The notes below the pieces were generated by a model, which saw only the letters and a program-made list of their open reading frames with translations, made no database searches and had not been told where the DNA came from. The position numbers and the translations under genes were made by a program. Below, one piece after another: positions 35,062 to 43,529 of a stretch of 64,000 nt of DNA. The stretch comes from Candidatus Eremiobacterota bacterium (GTDB taxonomy: Bacteria > Vulcanimicrobiota > Vulcanimicrobiia > Vulcanimicrobiales > Vulcanimicrobiaceae): assembly GCA_019240525.1 (NCBI GenBank), contig JAFAYE010000001.1, positions 779,300-843,299 on the forward strand, read 5' to 3'. The stretch's first letter is position 1. Each line of letters begins with the position of its first letter.

Positions 35062-36426
35062 CTAACCACCGGACGTATTAAGGTTCTTTTTCAGGAACGT
35101 TTCGATCTGCAGCGCAAGCGCTTCGTCACCCTCCGCTCGCGCTTGTTGTTCGGCTTTGCCGAGCGCGTCGGCCGCCTTCTTCTTCGTGGCGTCGTCGTGA
35201 CTCGACGCCCATTGGCCCGTCAATGCGACACCCTCGGCAAAGTTGGCCAAAGGGTCGTCGGGTTTGATCGCGAGCGCCTTCTCTGCATAAGCTTGCATCC
35301 GCTTGTAATCTGGCTTTTCGCTGCCTGCTACAGCAAACGCGGCGCGAGCATTTGCTGTGACGGCGATCGAGGGATCGCCAAGGCCCGCTGCCTGATCGTA
35401 GTCGGCTAAGGCGCCTGTTAGATTCTTGGCCTCAGCGGCCGTGTTGCCCGACACGATCAGGCTGATGCCCATCGCTCGGACTCCCGCCATGCTGCTCGGA
35501 TCGAGCTGCTTGATCTGCGCGGCGATCGATTGCGCTCCGGCCATATCGTGGTTGAGCAGATAGGCTTGCACGAGCTCGGCGTCAACGTTGACCTTCGATG
35601 CTACCGGGACCTTAGTATCCGATATCAGCGCATCGTGTGCCGACTTGAGCGTCTGCAGCGCGGTCGCATTGTCACCATTCGCGAGCTGTGCGACGCCCAG
35701 CGCAAAACGTGAGTTCGGACCGGGGTCGAGCGACATCGCTTTCTGCGCGTAGGTCAGGGACTGCGCGGGATCGCTCTGCGCTTGCTTTACCGCGGCCGAC
35801 GCAAAACTCTGGGCCGCGATTGGCTTGAATCGCGGACCGATCGTGCCGACCCGATCGAAGGCGGCGGCCGCCGTCGTTAAATCTCCGGCGTCGAACGCCG
35901 CGATTCCAAGCATTTGCCGCAGCGACTCGTCGCCGGGGGCTGAGAGTAACTCGCTCTGCGCTTTTGACTTGGCCTGTTCGTACTGATGCTGGCGGATGAG
36001 CGCGGCAACGGCCGCGGCTGCGGGACTGAGCGCCCCGCCCGCCGGCAGACTCGTGCCCTCTTCGGGCGGCCCCGCGACCATCTTGCCGTTGAACTTGAGC
36101 GTGAAATCGTAGAACGACGTCACCGGCGTCGAACCCCGATGAGCCGGCCGATATGACGAATTTTGCGCGATCTCCATCGCCGCGGCATTATCGCCGGATC
36201 TCGTCGAGTGAATCACCTTGATCGCTTTGTGCGTGCCGTCGGCGTTGACCTGAACTTGAACGACGACCGTTCCACTTCCGGCGACCGACGTGGACGTCGT
36301 CCCCTGCTTGATGAGCCTCGCAGGCGTAAACTCAGTAGCGTATTGAGCGAACGCGGGCGTTCCCGCGACGGCAACGAGTGCCGCGAGGACCGGTGCGGCG
36401 ATCCGGAGTTGAGCGGTCATGGACAC
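35062..36426 (-). CDS. Periplasmic TonB-like C-terminal domain plus TPR protein
   Basis: 454 residues. Signal peptide (about 1-27, ending AFAQ), a domain like the TonB C-terminus (about 32-112: VVVQVQVNADGTHKAIKVIHSTRSGDNAAAMEIAQNSSYRPA, STPVTSFYDFTLKFN), then about seven TPR-like helical hairpins (about 135-440). Fusion of a TonB-like domain to TPRs in a soluble periplasmic protein is unusual; it may receive or scaffold the adjacent ExbB/ExbD/TonB machine. 6 bp after rluB and upstream of exbB. Confidence 0.75.
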   Translation of the reverse strand: MSMTAQLRIAAPVLAALVAVAGTPAFAQYATEFTPARLIKQGTTSTSVAGSGTVVVQVQVNADGTHKAIKVIHSTRSGDNAAAMEIAQNSSYRPAHRGSTPVTSFYDFTLKFNGKMVAGPPEEGTSLPAGGALSPAAAAVAALIRQHQYEQAKSKAQSELLSAPGDESLRQMLGIAAFDAGDLTTAAAAFDRVGTIGPRFKPIAAQSFASAAVKQAQSDPAQSLTYAQKAMSLDPGPNSRFALGVAQLANGDNATALQTLKSAHDALISDTKVPVASKVNVDAELVQAYLLNHDMAGAQSIAAQIKQLDPSSMAGVRAMGISLIVSGNTAAEAKNLTGALADYDQAAGLGDPSIAVTANARAAFAVAGSEKPDYKRMQAYAEKALAIKPDDPLANFAEGVALTGQWASSHDDATKKKAADALGKAEQQARAEGDEALALQIETFLKKNLNTSGG

Positions 36427-36432
36427 CTCGAG

Positions 36433-37194
36433 TTACTTGGCTGCAGTCTTCGTGTTCGGCTTGGTACGAGGCAGTTCGTCCGGCGGCCTGCGGTGCCGTT
36501 CGAGCGCGGCCCGCTCTTTGGCGGTAACCGCTCGGACCTGGCCGGCAGCGAGTCCAGACAGACGGAGCGGCCCAAACTGCGTTCGCACCAAGGTAAGTAC
36601 CCGGTGGCCGAGCGCCTCGAACATGCGTCGGACTTGACGGTTGCGTCCCTCATGGATCGTGAGTTCGACAATCGAGCGATCGTGCCGGGTCGAGAGAACC
36701 CGCACCCGCGCGGGCGCCGCGTGAAAGTCCTCGGCGATCAACCCGCATTGCAGACGGCGCCGCGCCTCGGACGAAAGCGCCCCGGCGATCGTCGCTCGAT
36801 ACGTCTTCTCGACGCCGAATTTCGGATGAAGGAGGCGATACGCGAGTTCGCCGTCGTCCGTTAGCAACAAAACTCCGGTTGTTGCATAGTCGAGACGTCC
36901 CACCGGCACGGCTCGCGTTCCCGATGGAAGGAAGTCGGCGACCGTGCGCCGCCGCTGCGGATCGCGCATCGTTGTGACGACTCCCAACGGCTTATGGAAG
37001 AGCAGATACGTGTGATCGTCCGGCGGCCTCACCGCCGTTTCGTTGACTTCGACGCGATCGTCATCGCAGACGAGCGTAGCGAATTCGCGCACGACCGTGC
37101 CGTTGATTCGAACCGCTCCACTCGCGATCAGCTCGTCGGCCCGGCGCCGCGAAGCAACGCCCGACTGCGCTAGATACTTATTGAGGCGAGTCAA
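36433..37194 (-). CDS. rluB: RluB/RsuA-family rRNA pseudouridine synthase
   Basis: 253 residues. N-terminal S4 domain (RLNKYLAQSGVASRRRADELIASGAVRINGTVV), catalytic domain with GRLDYATTGVLLLTDDGELAYRLLHP (catalytic Asp) and EGRNRQVRRMFEALGHRV. Lys-rich tail. Makes pseudouridine in 23S (RluB) or 16S (RsuA) rRNA; size and motifs fit RluB better. 6 bp after rho. Confidence 0.9.
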   Translation of the reverse strand: MTRLNKYLAQSGVASRRRADELIASGAVRINGTVVREFATLVCDDDRVEVNETAVRPPDDHTYLLFHKPLGVVTTMRDPQRRRTVADFLPSGTRAVPVGRLDYATTGVLLLTDDGELAYRLLHPKFGVEKTYRATIAGALSSEARRRLQCGLIAEDFHAAPARVRVLSTRHDRSIVELTIHEGRNRQVRRMFEALGHRVLTLVRTQFGPLRLSGLAAGQVRAVTAKERAALERHRRPPDELPRTKPNTKTAAK

Positions 37195-37200
37195 ACGCGC

Positions 37201-38616
37201 CTAATATTTGCCGTTTCCACCATCTTCGTAGCCGCGCGACATCGAGAGCGCCTCTTTGGTGACGGTCTGCAGGAACTCTTCGTTCGTACGCGTCTGCGCC
37301 ATTTTGTCGAGGATGATCTCGGTGATATCGCCCGTGTTGAGCACGGCCGTGGCCCGGCGCAACATCCAGATCTTGCGCATCTCGTCGGGTGACAGCAACA
37401 GCTCTTCGTGGCGAGTGCCCGAACGCTTGATGTCGATCGCTGGGAAGACTCGCGATTCGGCAAGCTTGCGGGTAAGATCGATCTCCATGTTACCGGTGCC
37501 TTTGAACTCTTCGAAGATAACGTCGTCCATCTTCGATCCGGTCTCGATCAGCGCCGTGGCAATGATGGTGAGCGAGCCGCCCTCTTCGATCTTCCGGGCA
37601 GCGCCGAAAAAGCGCTTGGGCTTGTGCAAGGACGCGGTGTCTAGACCACCCGAAAGCGTGCGTCCCGAGCTCGCGACGACTTGGTTGTACGCTCGCGCGA
37701 GCCGCGTGATCGAGTCGAGCAGGATCACGACGTCCTTTCCGAGCTCGACGAGCCGCTTCGCACGCTCCATCGCTAGCTCGGCCACCGCCGTGTGGTTCTC
37801 GGGATGCTCGTCGAACGTCGATGCAACGACGTCGCCATCGATCGTACGCTGCATGTCGGTGACTTCTTCGGGCCGCTCGTCAACGAGCAGCGCGATGATG
37901 TGCGCGTCGGGGTGGTTGATCGAGATGGAGTTCGCAATGTTCTTGAGCAGCGTGGTCTTGCCGGCCTTGGGCGGCGAAACGATAAGCGCGCGCTGCCCTT
38001 TGCCGATTGGAGAGAACAGGTCGATGACCCGCGTCGAGAGTTGCGTCGAACGCACCTCGAGCTTGAACCGCTCCTGCGGATAGATCGGCGTGCCCTTCTC
38101 GAACAAACGGCGGCCTTTAATCGCTTCGGGATCGAGCTCGTTGACCTTGTCGACGCGTATCAGCCCGTAGTACTTTTCGCTCTCTTTAGGGCGGCGCGCT
38201 TGGCCTTCGACCATGTCGCCGCGGCGAAGCTCGAAACGGCGTATCTGCGATTGGCTGACGTAGATGTCGTCGTTGCCGATATAATAGCCGGCACGGCGCA
38301 AGAAGCCATATCCTTCTGGCAAGACGTCGAGAATGCCGCTCGCCATCTCGATGCCGGAGCGCGCGATCTGCGCCTGCACGAGCAATGTGACGATCTCGTC
38401 CTTCTTGATTTTTGCCGGTGTCAGAATTTCGACTTCGAGCTCTTTTGCGATCTCAATGAGTTCGTTCTTCGTTTTCTCACCGAGCTGCGCGGCGGTCAGC
38501 ATCGGCGGCACTTCTACCTGCGGAAGCTGATCGTGATAGACTGCTTGATGCTGGGGAAAGTGGTGGCGCCGGCGGGAGCGGCGGCGACGTCCTCCAGGGC
38601 CCTGTTGAGGACGCAT
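37201..38616 (-). CDS. rho: Transcription termination factor Rho
   Basis: 471-residue hexameric RNA helicase. An N-terminal Arg-rich leader ([12 protein letters not shown], residues 9-18) precedes Rho_N (LTAAQLGEKTKNELIEIAKELEV), the cold-shock-like RNA-binding domain (GILDVLPEGYGFLRRAGY) and the ATPase: Walker A SPPKAGKTTLLKNIA, Walker B VVILLDSITRLARAYN, Q-loop/R-loop ASSGRTLSGGLD. An internal ATG before LTAAQ is an alternative start. Rho is probably unusually important here since convergent genes leave no room for intrinsic terminators. Confidence 0.96.
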   Translation of the reverse strand: MRPQQGPGGRRRRSRRRHHFPQHQAVYHDQLPQVEVPPMLTAAQLGEKTKNELIEIAKELEVEILTPAKIKKDEIVTLLVQAQIARSGIEMASGILDVLPEGYGFLRRAGYYIGNDDIYVSQSQIRRFELRRGDMVEGQARRPKESEKYYGLIRVDKVNELDPEAIKGRRLFEKGTPIYPQERFKLEVRSTQLSTRVIDLFSPIGKGQRALIVSPPKAGKTTLLKNIANSISINHPDAHIIALLVDERPEEVTDMQRTIDGDVVASTFDEHPENHTAVAELAMERAKRLVELGKDVVILLDSITRLARAYNQVVASSGRTLSGGLDTASLHKPKRFFGAARKIEEGGSLTIIATALIETGSKMDDVIFEEFKGTGNMEIDLTRKLAESRVFPAIDIKRSGTRHEELLLSPDEMRKIWMLRRATAVLNTGDITEIILDKMAQTRTNEEFLQTVTKEALSMSRGYEDGGNGKY

Positions 38617-38792
38617 ATCGTTATTGGGCCGATGTTCGGTTTGCAGAAGAAATTCTCTCTCTAGAGCCGTTCGCGCCGGGTTTTCAGCAGGGAGGGCGAG
38701 GCGAGGCTGCCATCGCGATTAGACCGGCAGCGTGAACGGTGGGATGTCAAACGGCCGCGGCTGTCATCAATAGACCGCTGCACGACGCTGAC

Positions 38793-38821
38793 ACTATAAC
38801 ACAGCATCGACGCCCATTCAA
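38793..38821 (-). promoter_or_regulatory. Sigma-70-type promoter for rho
   Basis: On the minus strand TTGAAT (38821-38816) and TATAGT (38798-38793) are separated by 17 bases, the best consensus promoter I see in the window. It overlaps the last codons of mpg. The inferred start near 38786 gives a 170-base leader before rho (38617-38786) with no ORF, a typical place for Rho autoregulation. Confidence 0.6.
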
Positions 38822-39417
38822 GCAGGACTCAACCGAGCCGCACCGCTGACGAAGGGTGAGCCCGCGACGTAGAAGCGCAGCCTGCGATCTGCTGCTTGCG
38901 TGATGCCGATGCGCGGACTGCGGCGAACGCGTGCGCAAACGCTGCCGTCTTCGGCAAGCCAAAGCTGCTGATTCGCGGACAAATCGATTCCATCAAATGA
39001 ACGGTCGATGGCCAAGGCACGACACAACCGCCCTGGGCCACGACAGAGGTCGCGGTCGCTTGCAACCTGACGCCGCTTGCGCATGAGTGCCACTCCTTCA
39101 ATCGGCTCCAATGCGCGCACGAGCACGCCGGCACCCAATCCGGGGAGTTCGCTCGAAACGTTGAAGCAATATGACGTACCGTAAATTTGATATACGTACG
39201 CACGATGAGGCGGACCGAAGAGCGTGGCGTTTCGAATGCTCTTTCCGCGATATCCATGGCACGCCGGATCGCCGGGAAGATAGGCTTCGGTTTCGACAAT
39301 CCGCCCCGCGGCGAGTCCTTCGTCGCTAGCCCGGACCAGAATCAGGCCGAGCAGTGCGCGGGCTAACCTGCGGCTTTCAACCGGTAACTCCGCCGGCGTC
39401 ATCCGGGTGAACGTCAC
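38818..39417 (-). CDS. 3-methyladenine DNA glycosylase (AAG/MPG family)
   Basis: 199-residue alkylation-repair glycosylase that flips and excises N3-methyladenine and related bases. Signatures: LARALLGLILVR, GRIVETEAYLPGDPACHGYRG (catalytic Glu), YVYQIYGTSYCFNV, GAGVLVRALEPIEG, LCRGPGRLCRAL and RSPRIGI. GTG start overlaps the preceding gene as GTGA (39414-39417). Confidence 0.95.
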   Translation of the reverse strand: MTFTRMTPAELPVESRRLARALLGLILVRASDEGLAAGRIVETEAYLPGDPACHGYRGKSIRNATLFGPPHRAYVYQIYGTSYCFNVSSELPGLGAGVLVRALEPIEGVALMRKRRQVASDRDLCRGPGRLCRALAIDRSFDGIDLSANQQLWLAEDGSVCARVRRSPRIGITQAADRRLRFYVAGSPFVSGAARLSPA

Positions 39418-39836
39418 GCAGCGACGTTCAGCGCCACCTCGGCTCGCGCCCGTTGCGTCAAATCGTCGGTGTTTCCGACGCGAATGTCATACGTTCCCAG
39501 AGAGTTGAGAACGCAGCGCAGCCGAACGTATGCAATGGCTTGCACCTCGACAACGCCGCGCCCGGTCGCGATTTCCTCGGCGAACGGTTTATCAGCGATG
39601 TGAAGGCTCACGCGTCGAATGTTGCGTCGAGATAGTTCTCTGGCAACGGCGGTCAACGCACTATAACCGATGGCGCGTTCAGAGCGCTCCGCTCCGGCGA
39701 GCCGGAAACCTACGCGTAACAAATCCTCATCGTGGCGGCCGGTAAGTCGCGCATAGGCAACTCCCAGACCATGGGCGCCTGCGGCGTAGCCGACGTAGGC
39801 GTCGATCGCCGCTCTCGAGGTTCGTATTGCTTGCAT
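39414..39836 (-). CDS. RNase H-fold (RVT_3-like) hypothetical protein
   Basis: 140 residues. The layout fits an RNase HI-like fold: an opening strand with AIDAYVGYAAGAHGLGVAY, a helix YSALTAVARELSRRNIRRVSLHIADKPF, a second Arg-rich helix and a closing NTDDLTQRARAEVA helix. The first, third and last acidic positions can be placed (Asp in IDAY, Asp in IAD, Asp in NTDD), but the usual Glu before the helix (AEYxAL) is not there (AIGYSAL), so catalysis is doubtful. ATG 39836 has GAGG eight bases upstream. Coupled to mpg. Fold assignment is by eye. Confidence 0.55.
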   Translation of the reverse strand: MQAIRTSRAAIDAYVGYAAGAHGLGVAYARLTGRHDEDLLRVGFRLAGAERSERAIGYSALTAVARELSRRNIRRVSLHIADKPFAEEIATGRGVVEVQAIAYVRLRCVLNSLGTYDIRVGNTDDLTQRARAEVALNVAA

Positions 39837-39880
39837 CTCTTTAGCCTCTTTCCCGATTTTAGACGCGAACATACGTTCGG

Positions 39881-41023
39881 TCAAGCAATACGAGCCGCCG
39901 GCGTCAGGCTGCGATAGAGCGATTCGATGCTCTCGGCGTGGCGATCTATTCCAAACCGGGAAGCGGCGGCCCGCGCCCGCGCGCTCGATCCTGGAGTGGC
40001 GTCCCCCAGGCTACGGAAAGCGGCCGCGAACGCTTCGGGCGTCCCCGGGATCACAACCCCGGCGCCACCCAAGACCTCGCGGTTCTGCGGTGCGTCCGCT
40101 GCGATGACGGCCGCGCCCGCCGCAAGCGCCTCGGCCAGAACGAGGCCCTGGGTTTCGGTCGTGCTTGGCATCAAGAACGCGTCGGCACTTGCGTAGAGGT
40201 CGGGCAGCCGTTCACGCGAGACGAGGCCCAAAAAACGCACCGCGCCGCCGATGCGAAGTTCCGCGGTTTCTCGATGCAGCTTGTCGCGCTGTGGACCCTC
40301 GCCGGCGATAATGAGCCTCAGCGAATCGTCGTTGGCGCGGGCGAGCGCGCGCAACAACAGCTCGACGTTCTTTTCTTTCCCCAAACGGCCAACATAAAGG
40401 AGCAAACGGCTTCCGCTGCGCGCGCCCAGCCGGGTTCGTAAACCATCGTCGCGTTGACCGGCGCCGAAGTGCGCGACGTCGATCCCGCTCGGCACGGTCT
40501 CGATCCGCGCGGTGACACCGAGCCGGCGGAGGTGCGCCGCCATCGCCGGCGTTGGAACGACGACGGCGTCGGCCCGGTTGGCGAAGGCGCGCGTTAAATG
40601 CGAAACGGCGAAGCGCGTCGCATGCGCGTCGAACGGTACGTAGTGGGCGTAGGCTTCGAGCTGCGTGTGATACGTAAAGACGAGCGGCATCCCATAGCGG
40701 CGCGCATAGCGAAGGCCCATCCAACCCGTGACGAACGGGGAATGCACGTGCACGAGCGATAGCCGTTTGATAACGCGGTTGAGATTTCGGCGGCTGACAA
40801 GCGGAAGCGTCAATCGGTACGGCGTGCGAATCGGAAGCGGCAGCGACGGCATCCGGAAGACGGGGCCATCGGGCTCGGGATAACCGGGGATGTGCGGCGC
40901 GAAACAGTAGACCTCGTGCCCGCGGCGGCGCAGCCCGTCGGCAAGGGCATCGACGGAGGCCACGACCCCGTTGACGACGGGGCGGTAAATTTCGGTGAAA
41001 AAGCCGATGCGGAGGCGCTCCAT
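39881..41023 (-). CDS. GT4 glycosyltransferase (mannosyltransferase-like)
   Basis: 380-residue GT-B enzyme of family 4. N-terminal domain: FFTEIYRPVVNGVVASVDALADGLRRRGHEV; linker VPSGIDVAHF; C-terminal domain: LLYVGRLGKEKNVELLLRALA and the GT4 EX7E region STTETQGLVLAEALAAGAAVIAADAP. Closest in feel to MgtA/PimB-type phospholipid mannosyl- or glucosyltransferases, donor unknown. ATG at 41023; 44 bp before the RNase H-like gene. Confidence 0.9.
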   Translation of the reverse strand: MERLRIGFFTEIYRPVVNGVVASVDALADGLRRRGHEVYCFAPHIPGYPEPDGPVFRMPSLPLPIRTPYRLTLPLVSRRNLNRVIKRLSLVHVHSPFVTGWMGLRYARRYGMPLVFTYHTQLEAYAHYVPFDAHATRFAVSHLTRAFANRADAVVVPTPAMAAHLRRLGVTARIETVPSGIDVAHFGAGQRDDGLRTRLGARSGSRLLLYVGRLGKEKNVELLLRALARANDDSLRLIIAGEGPQRDKLHRETAELRIGGAVRFLGLVSRERLPDLYASADAFLMPSTTETQGLVLAEALAAGAAVIAADAPQNREVLGGAGVVIPGTPEAFAAAFRSLGDATPGSSARARAAASRFGIDRHAESIESLYRSLTPAARIA

Positions 41024-41313
41024 CGAGCGTCGTCTTCGGTTGAGCTCGAGTGAAGGCCCCCAGAAGGTGGGTCCTGCACCTTTGTGACTTTCAGCATACT
41101 CCAGGAGGTCGATGAGTATGCTATAGTGCCTGGGTCAGACCGGCCTGCCCGGGCGGAGAGCAGGTAGGCATCGAGTCTCTTGGCGTTTCCGTCGGATCCA
41201 ATCGCCCGCGGCCGACTTGCGCCGCCCTCACCTACGACTCGCAGTTCATCGCTTCGTTCTTTCCGTGGTGTCGTTCGAAGCCCTGACGCGAGCCGAGAAG
41301 AAAGGACATCGGG
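41024..41313. other. Divergent intergenic region with inverted repeat
   Basis: 290 bp between the GT4 gene (-) and the 3D-domain gene (+). It contains a perfect 8-base inverted repeat, AGCATACT (41093-41100) and AGTATGCT (41115-41122), spacer 14, overlapping a TATAGT (41122-41127) that could be a -10 box for the plus strand. About 190 bases of GC-rich leader follow to the TTG at 41314, with a minor CCTGC/GCAGG stem near 41144-41164. I see no coding frame. Confidence 0.5.
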
Positions 41314-42000
41314 TTGATAGGACGTTTGTTGTGTTCCGCTCTCGTCGTTGCGAGCTTGAGCCTGTATCCCGCTGTCGCGGTTACCGCCGCGACGCCCGCC
41401 GCGGTTACGAAGGTCACGTGGCACCGCGACGGCTTGATCACGTGGGATCGCGTCGAGCGGCGACCGATCGCGCCCCGCACGCTTCACCGTCTGACGATCG
41501 GTCTTTTCCCCGGCCAATCGCAGGTCATTGCGGCGGGAAGCCGAGGCCTCGCCGAAGTTCACGTTCGATACGAGCAACGGGATGGAGGGTCGGTTCGCCG
41601 CGTCGTACTCTGGTCGCAAACGATTCGAACGGCCCGCGCGCGCATTATCGCCGACGGTATCGGCGGCTCGCCCCTGGCAAGTTTCGAGGCACGCGGAATA
41701 GCGCGCATGGAGTACATGGCGCGTAGCGCGCTTGAGATGCTCGCCACGGCCTACACCGCCGATTCTGCGGGCGGCGGAGGCGTAACGGCGATCGGTCGGC
41801 GCGCAGGGCGCGGAATCGTTGCGGTTGATCCGCGGGTGATCCCGCTGGGCTCGCGTCTTTACATCCCGGGATATGGCCTCGCGGTCGCGGGGGATACAGG
41901 CGGTGACATCGTTGGCCGGCGCATCGATCTCGGCTTCGACACGCTCCGCGATGCGATGATGTTCGGCCGCCGCGCCGTCATCGTGTATCGACTGAAGTAA
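41314..42000 (+). CDS. Exported 3D-domain protein (YabE/Rpf-like, G5-like N-domain)
   Basis: 228 residues. Signal peptide (about 1-25), a G5/YabE-like middle region (HRLTIGLFPGQSQVIAAGSRGLAEVHVRYEQRDGG...SQTI), and a C-terminal double-psi barrel 3D domain: ATAYTADSAGGGGVTAIGRRAGRGIVAVDPRVIPLGSRLYIPGYGLAVAGDTGG...IDLGFDT with the conserved Asp triplet. Relatives are lytic transglycosylases/resuscitation factors acting on peptidoglycan. TTG start with AAGGA seven bases upstream. Followed after 16 bp by ksgA, a pairing also seen as yabE-rnmV-ksgA in Bacillus. Confidence 0.87.
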   Translation: MIGRLLCSALVVASLSLYPAVAVTAATPAAVTKVTWHRDGLITWDRVERRPIAPRTLHRLTIGLFPGQSQVIAAGSRGLAEVHVRYEQRDGGSVRRVVLWSQTIRTARARIIADGIGGSPLASFEARGIARMEYMARSALEMLATAYTADSAGGGGVTAIGRRAGRGIVAVDPRVIPLGSRLYIPGYGLAVAGDTGGDIVGRRIDLGFDTLRDAMMFGRRAVIVYRLK

Positions 42001-42016
42001 CGTAGAATACAGCGGA

Positions 42017-42847
42017 GTGTTCACTCCGCGTCAGCTTCTCATCCAGGCCGGCCTTCGGCCGAAAAAGCGCTACGCGCAGAACTTCCTGCAGAACGCATCG
42101 GCTGCGCGCAAGATCGCGCGGCTCAGCCTCGCGAACGCCCCCGCGCAGACGCGCACGCTCGAGATCGGCGCTGGTACGGGCGCGCTCACACTTGCGCTCC
42201 TCGAAGAAGGCGCCGACCTTACCGCGATCGAGATCGACGCCGATCTGGTGAACGTGCTTCGTTCGCGACAGGACCTAGCGCGCGCGTCCATTCTTCACGG
42301 CGACGCTTTGACGTTCGACTATCGCGCCTGGGCCGCAGGCCACCATTGGAATGTCGCGGGGAACCTCCCATATAACGTCGCAACCGCCGTCCTCTTGTCC
42401 CTCATCGAAATGGAGGATGGTCCGTTTGCGCTGACCGCGATGGTGCAGATCGACGTGGCGCAACGCCTCGTCGCCGCGCCCGGGACGGCGGCGTACGGCA
42501 GCCTTTCCGTTGCGGTGCAATACGCGATGGAGACGCAGCAGGTCTTCACGCTTTCGCCCGGATCGTTTTTCCCGTCACCCAAAGTTCGCTCGGCTGTCGT
42601 GCGGCTCGAGCGGCGCGACGAGCCGCTCGTGCGTCCCCGCGATGCCGCGATCTTTTGGAAGGTCGTACGCGGCGCGTTCGCGTACCGGCGAAAAACGCTC
42701 GCCAACAGTCTCGCGCTCGCACTCGATCTCGATCGGGCGACGATCGGGCGAGCGCTACGGGCGAGCAATCTTTCCCCGGAGCTTCGCGGTGAACGACTCG
42801 ATCTCGCCGATTTCGCCCGTTTGGCCGACGCGCTGGCCGAACGATAG
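42017..42847 (+). CDS. ksgA: 16S rRNA dimethyladenosine transferase
   Basis: 276-residue KsgA/RsmA, dimethylating A1518 and A1519 of 16S rRNA. Motifs: KKRYAQNFLQNASAARKIA, LEIGAGTGALTLALLEEGADLTAIEID (SAM), NVAGNLPYNVAT (NLPY catalytic) and SFFPSPKVRSAVVRL. GTG start, 16 bp after the 3D-domain gene. Confidence 0.96.
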   Translation: MFTPRQLLIQAGLRPKKRYAQNFLQNASAARKIARLSLANAPAQTRTLEIGAGTGALTLALLEEGADLTAIEIDADLVNVLRSRQDLARASILHGDALTFDYRAWAAGHHWNVAGNLPYNVATAVLLSLIEMEDGPFALTAMVQIDVAQRLVAAPGTAAYGSLSVAVQYAMETQQVFTLSPGSFFPSPKVRSAVVRLERRDEPLVRPRDAAIFWKVVRGAFAYRRKTLANSLALALDLDRATIGRALRASNLSPELRGERLDLADFARLADALAER

Positions 42848-43529
42848 TTTTAAGGGCGTCGGAACCTGGCTGCTCGCCGGGTTCATTGCCGCTCTCTTCG
42901 TCGTTGCATTCATTGCCGGGTTGAGGACCAGCCGCGTCCCGGCGGTAACGCCGATTGAGTTCGATACGCTGATCGGACTGCAGTTCGTTATCGAAGGAAT
43001 TCTCGTCGCGATCGTTCTCGCCGCATTGCCGTCGATGTCGAAACTGAGCCTGCGCGAGCTGGGCTTTCGCTTGCCGAACCGGGGCGCGCTTGGCACGGCG
43101 CTTGTGGGCGCGGTTGTCATGGTCGTCGTCGCCAACGGCGGCGCCTCTCTCATCGACTACCTTGCGCACAGTCAGCATCAGCAAGACATCGTGCAGATCT
43201 TCAAAGGGCTGCACGACTCGACGACGATCGCGCTTTTCGCCGCCTTTGCCGTAATCTTTGCGCCGTTCGCCGAGGAGACGTTCTTCCGTATCTTCTTCTT
43301 TAATCTCGGGCTACGCTACGTCGGGTTTTGGGGCGGCGCTGTCTTGAGCGGCGTGCTCTTTGGGATCGCCCACGGCGACCTCTACGCCGCGCTTCCACTC
43401 GCGCTGGGAGGGATGGTGCTCTGCGCTGTTTATTATCGAACGCGCAACGCCTACGCGTCGATGATTTCGCACGCGCTTTTCAATACGCTTTCGATCGTCG
43501 CGCTTCTGGTCGCGCCGAAGATTACGTAA
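42789..43529 (+). CDS. CPBP-family (CAAX-like) intramembrane protease
   Basis: 246 residues, about six to seven membrane segments. All Abi/CPBP motifs: EETxFR (E162, E163, R167), FGIAH (H195) and ISHALFN (H228, N232). Function may be peptide processing or defence; unknown here. GTG at 42789 is chosen because GGAG lies seven bases upstream and no other usual start occurs before the first helix; this makes it overlap the ksgA 3' end by 59 bases. Its last codon and stop, within TTACGTAA, are shared palindromically with the convergent gene. Confidence 0.85.
   Translation: MNDSISPISPVWPTRWPNDSFKGVGTWLLAGFIAALFVVAFIAGLRTSRVPAVTPIEFDTLIGLQFVIEGILVAIVLAALPSMSKLSLRELGFRLPNRGALGTALVGAVVMVVVANGGASLIDYLAHSQHQQDIVQIFKGLHDSTTIALFAAFAVIFAPFAEETFFRIFFFNLGLRYVGFWGGAVLSGVLFGIAHGDLYAALPLALGGMVLCAVYYRTRNAYASMISHALFNTLSIVALLVAPKIT

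Noticed and set aside
41128-41313. A c-di-AMP (ydaO-type) riboswitch before the 3D-domain gene
   Set aside because: The gene class and leader length fit, but I could not find the conserved ydaO core motifs; only a short CCTGC/GCAGG stem is visible.
40810-42024. 404-codon minus-strand ORF through the intergenic region and 3D-domain gene
   Set aside because: Mixed shadow sequence; both flanking real genes have clear domains and starts.
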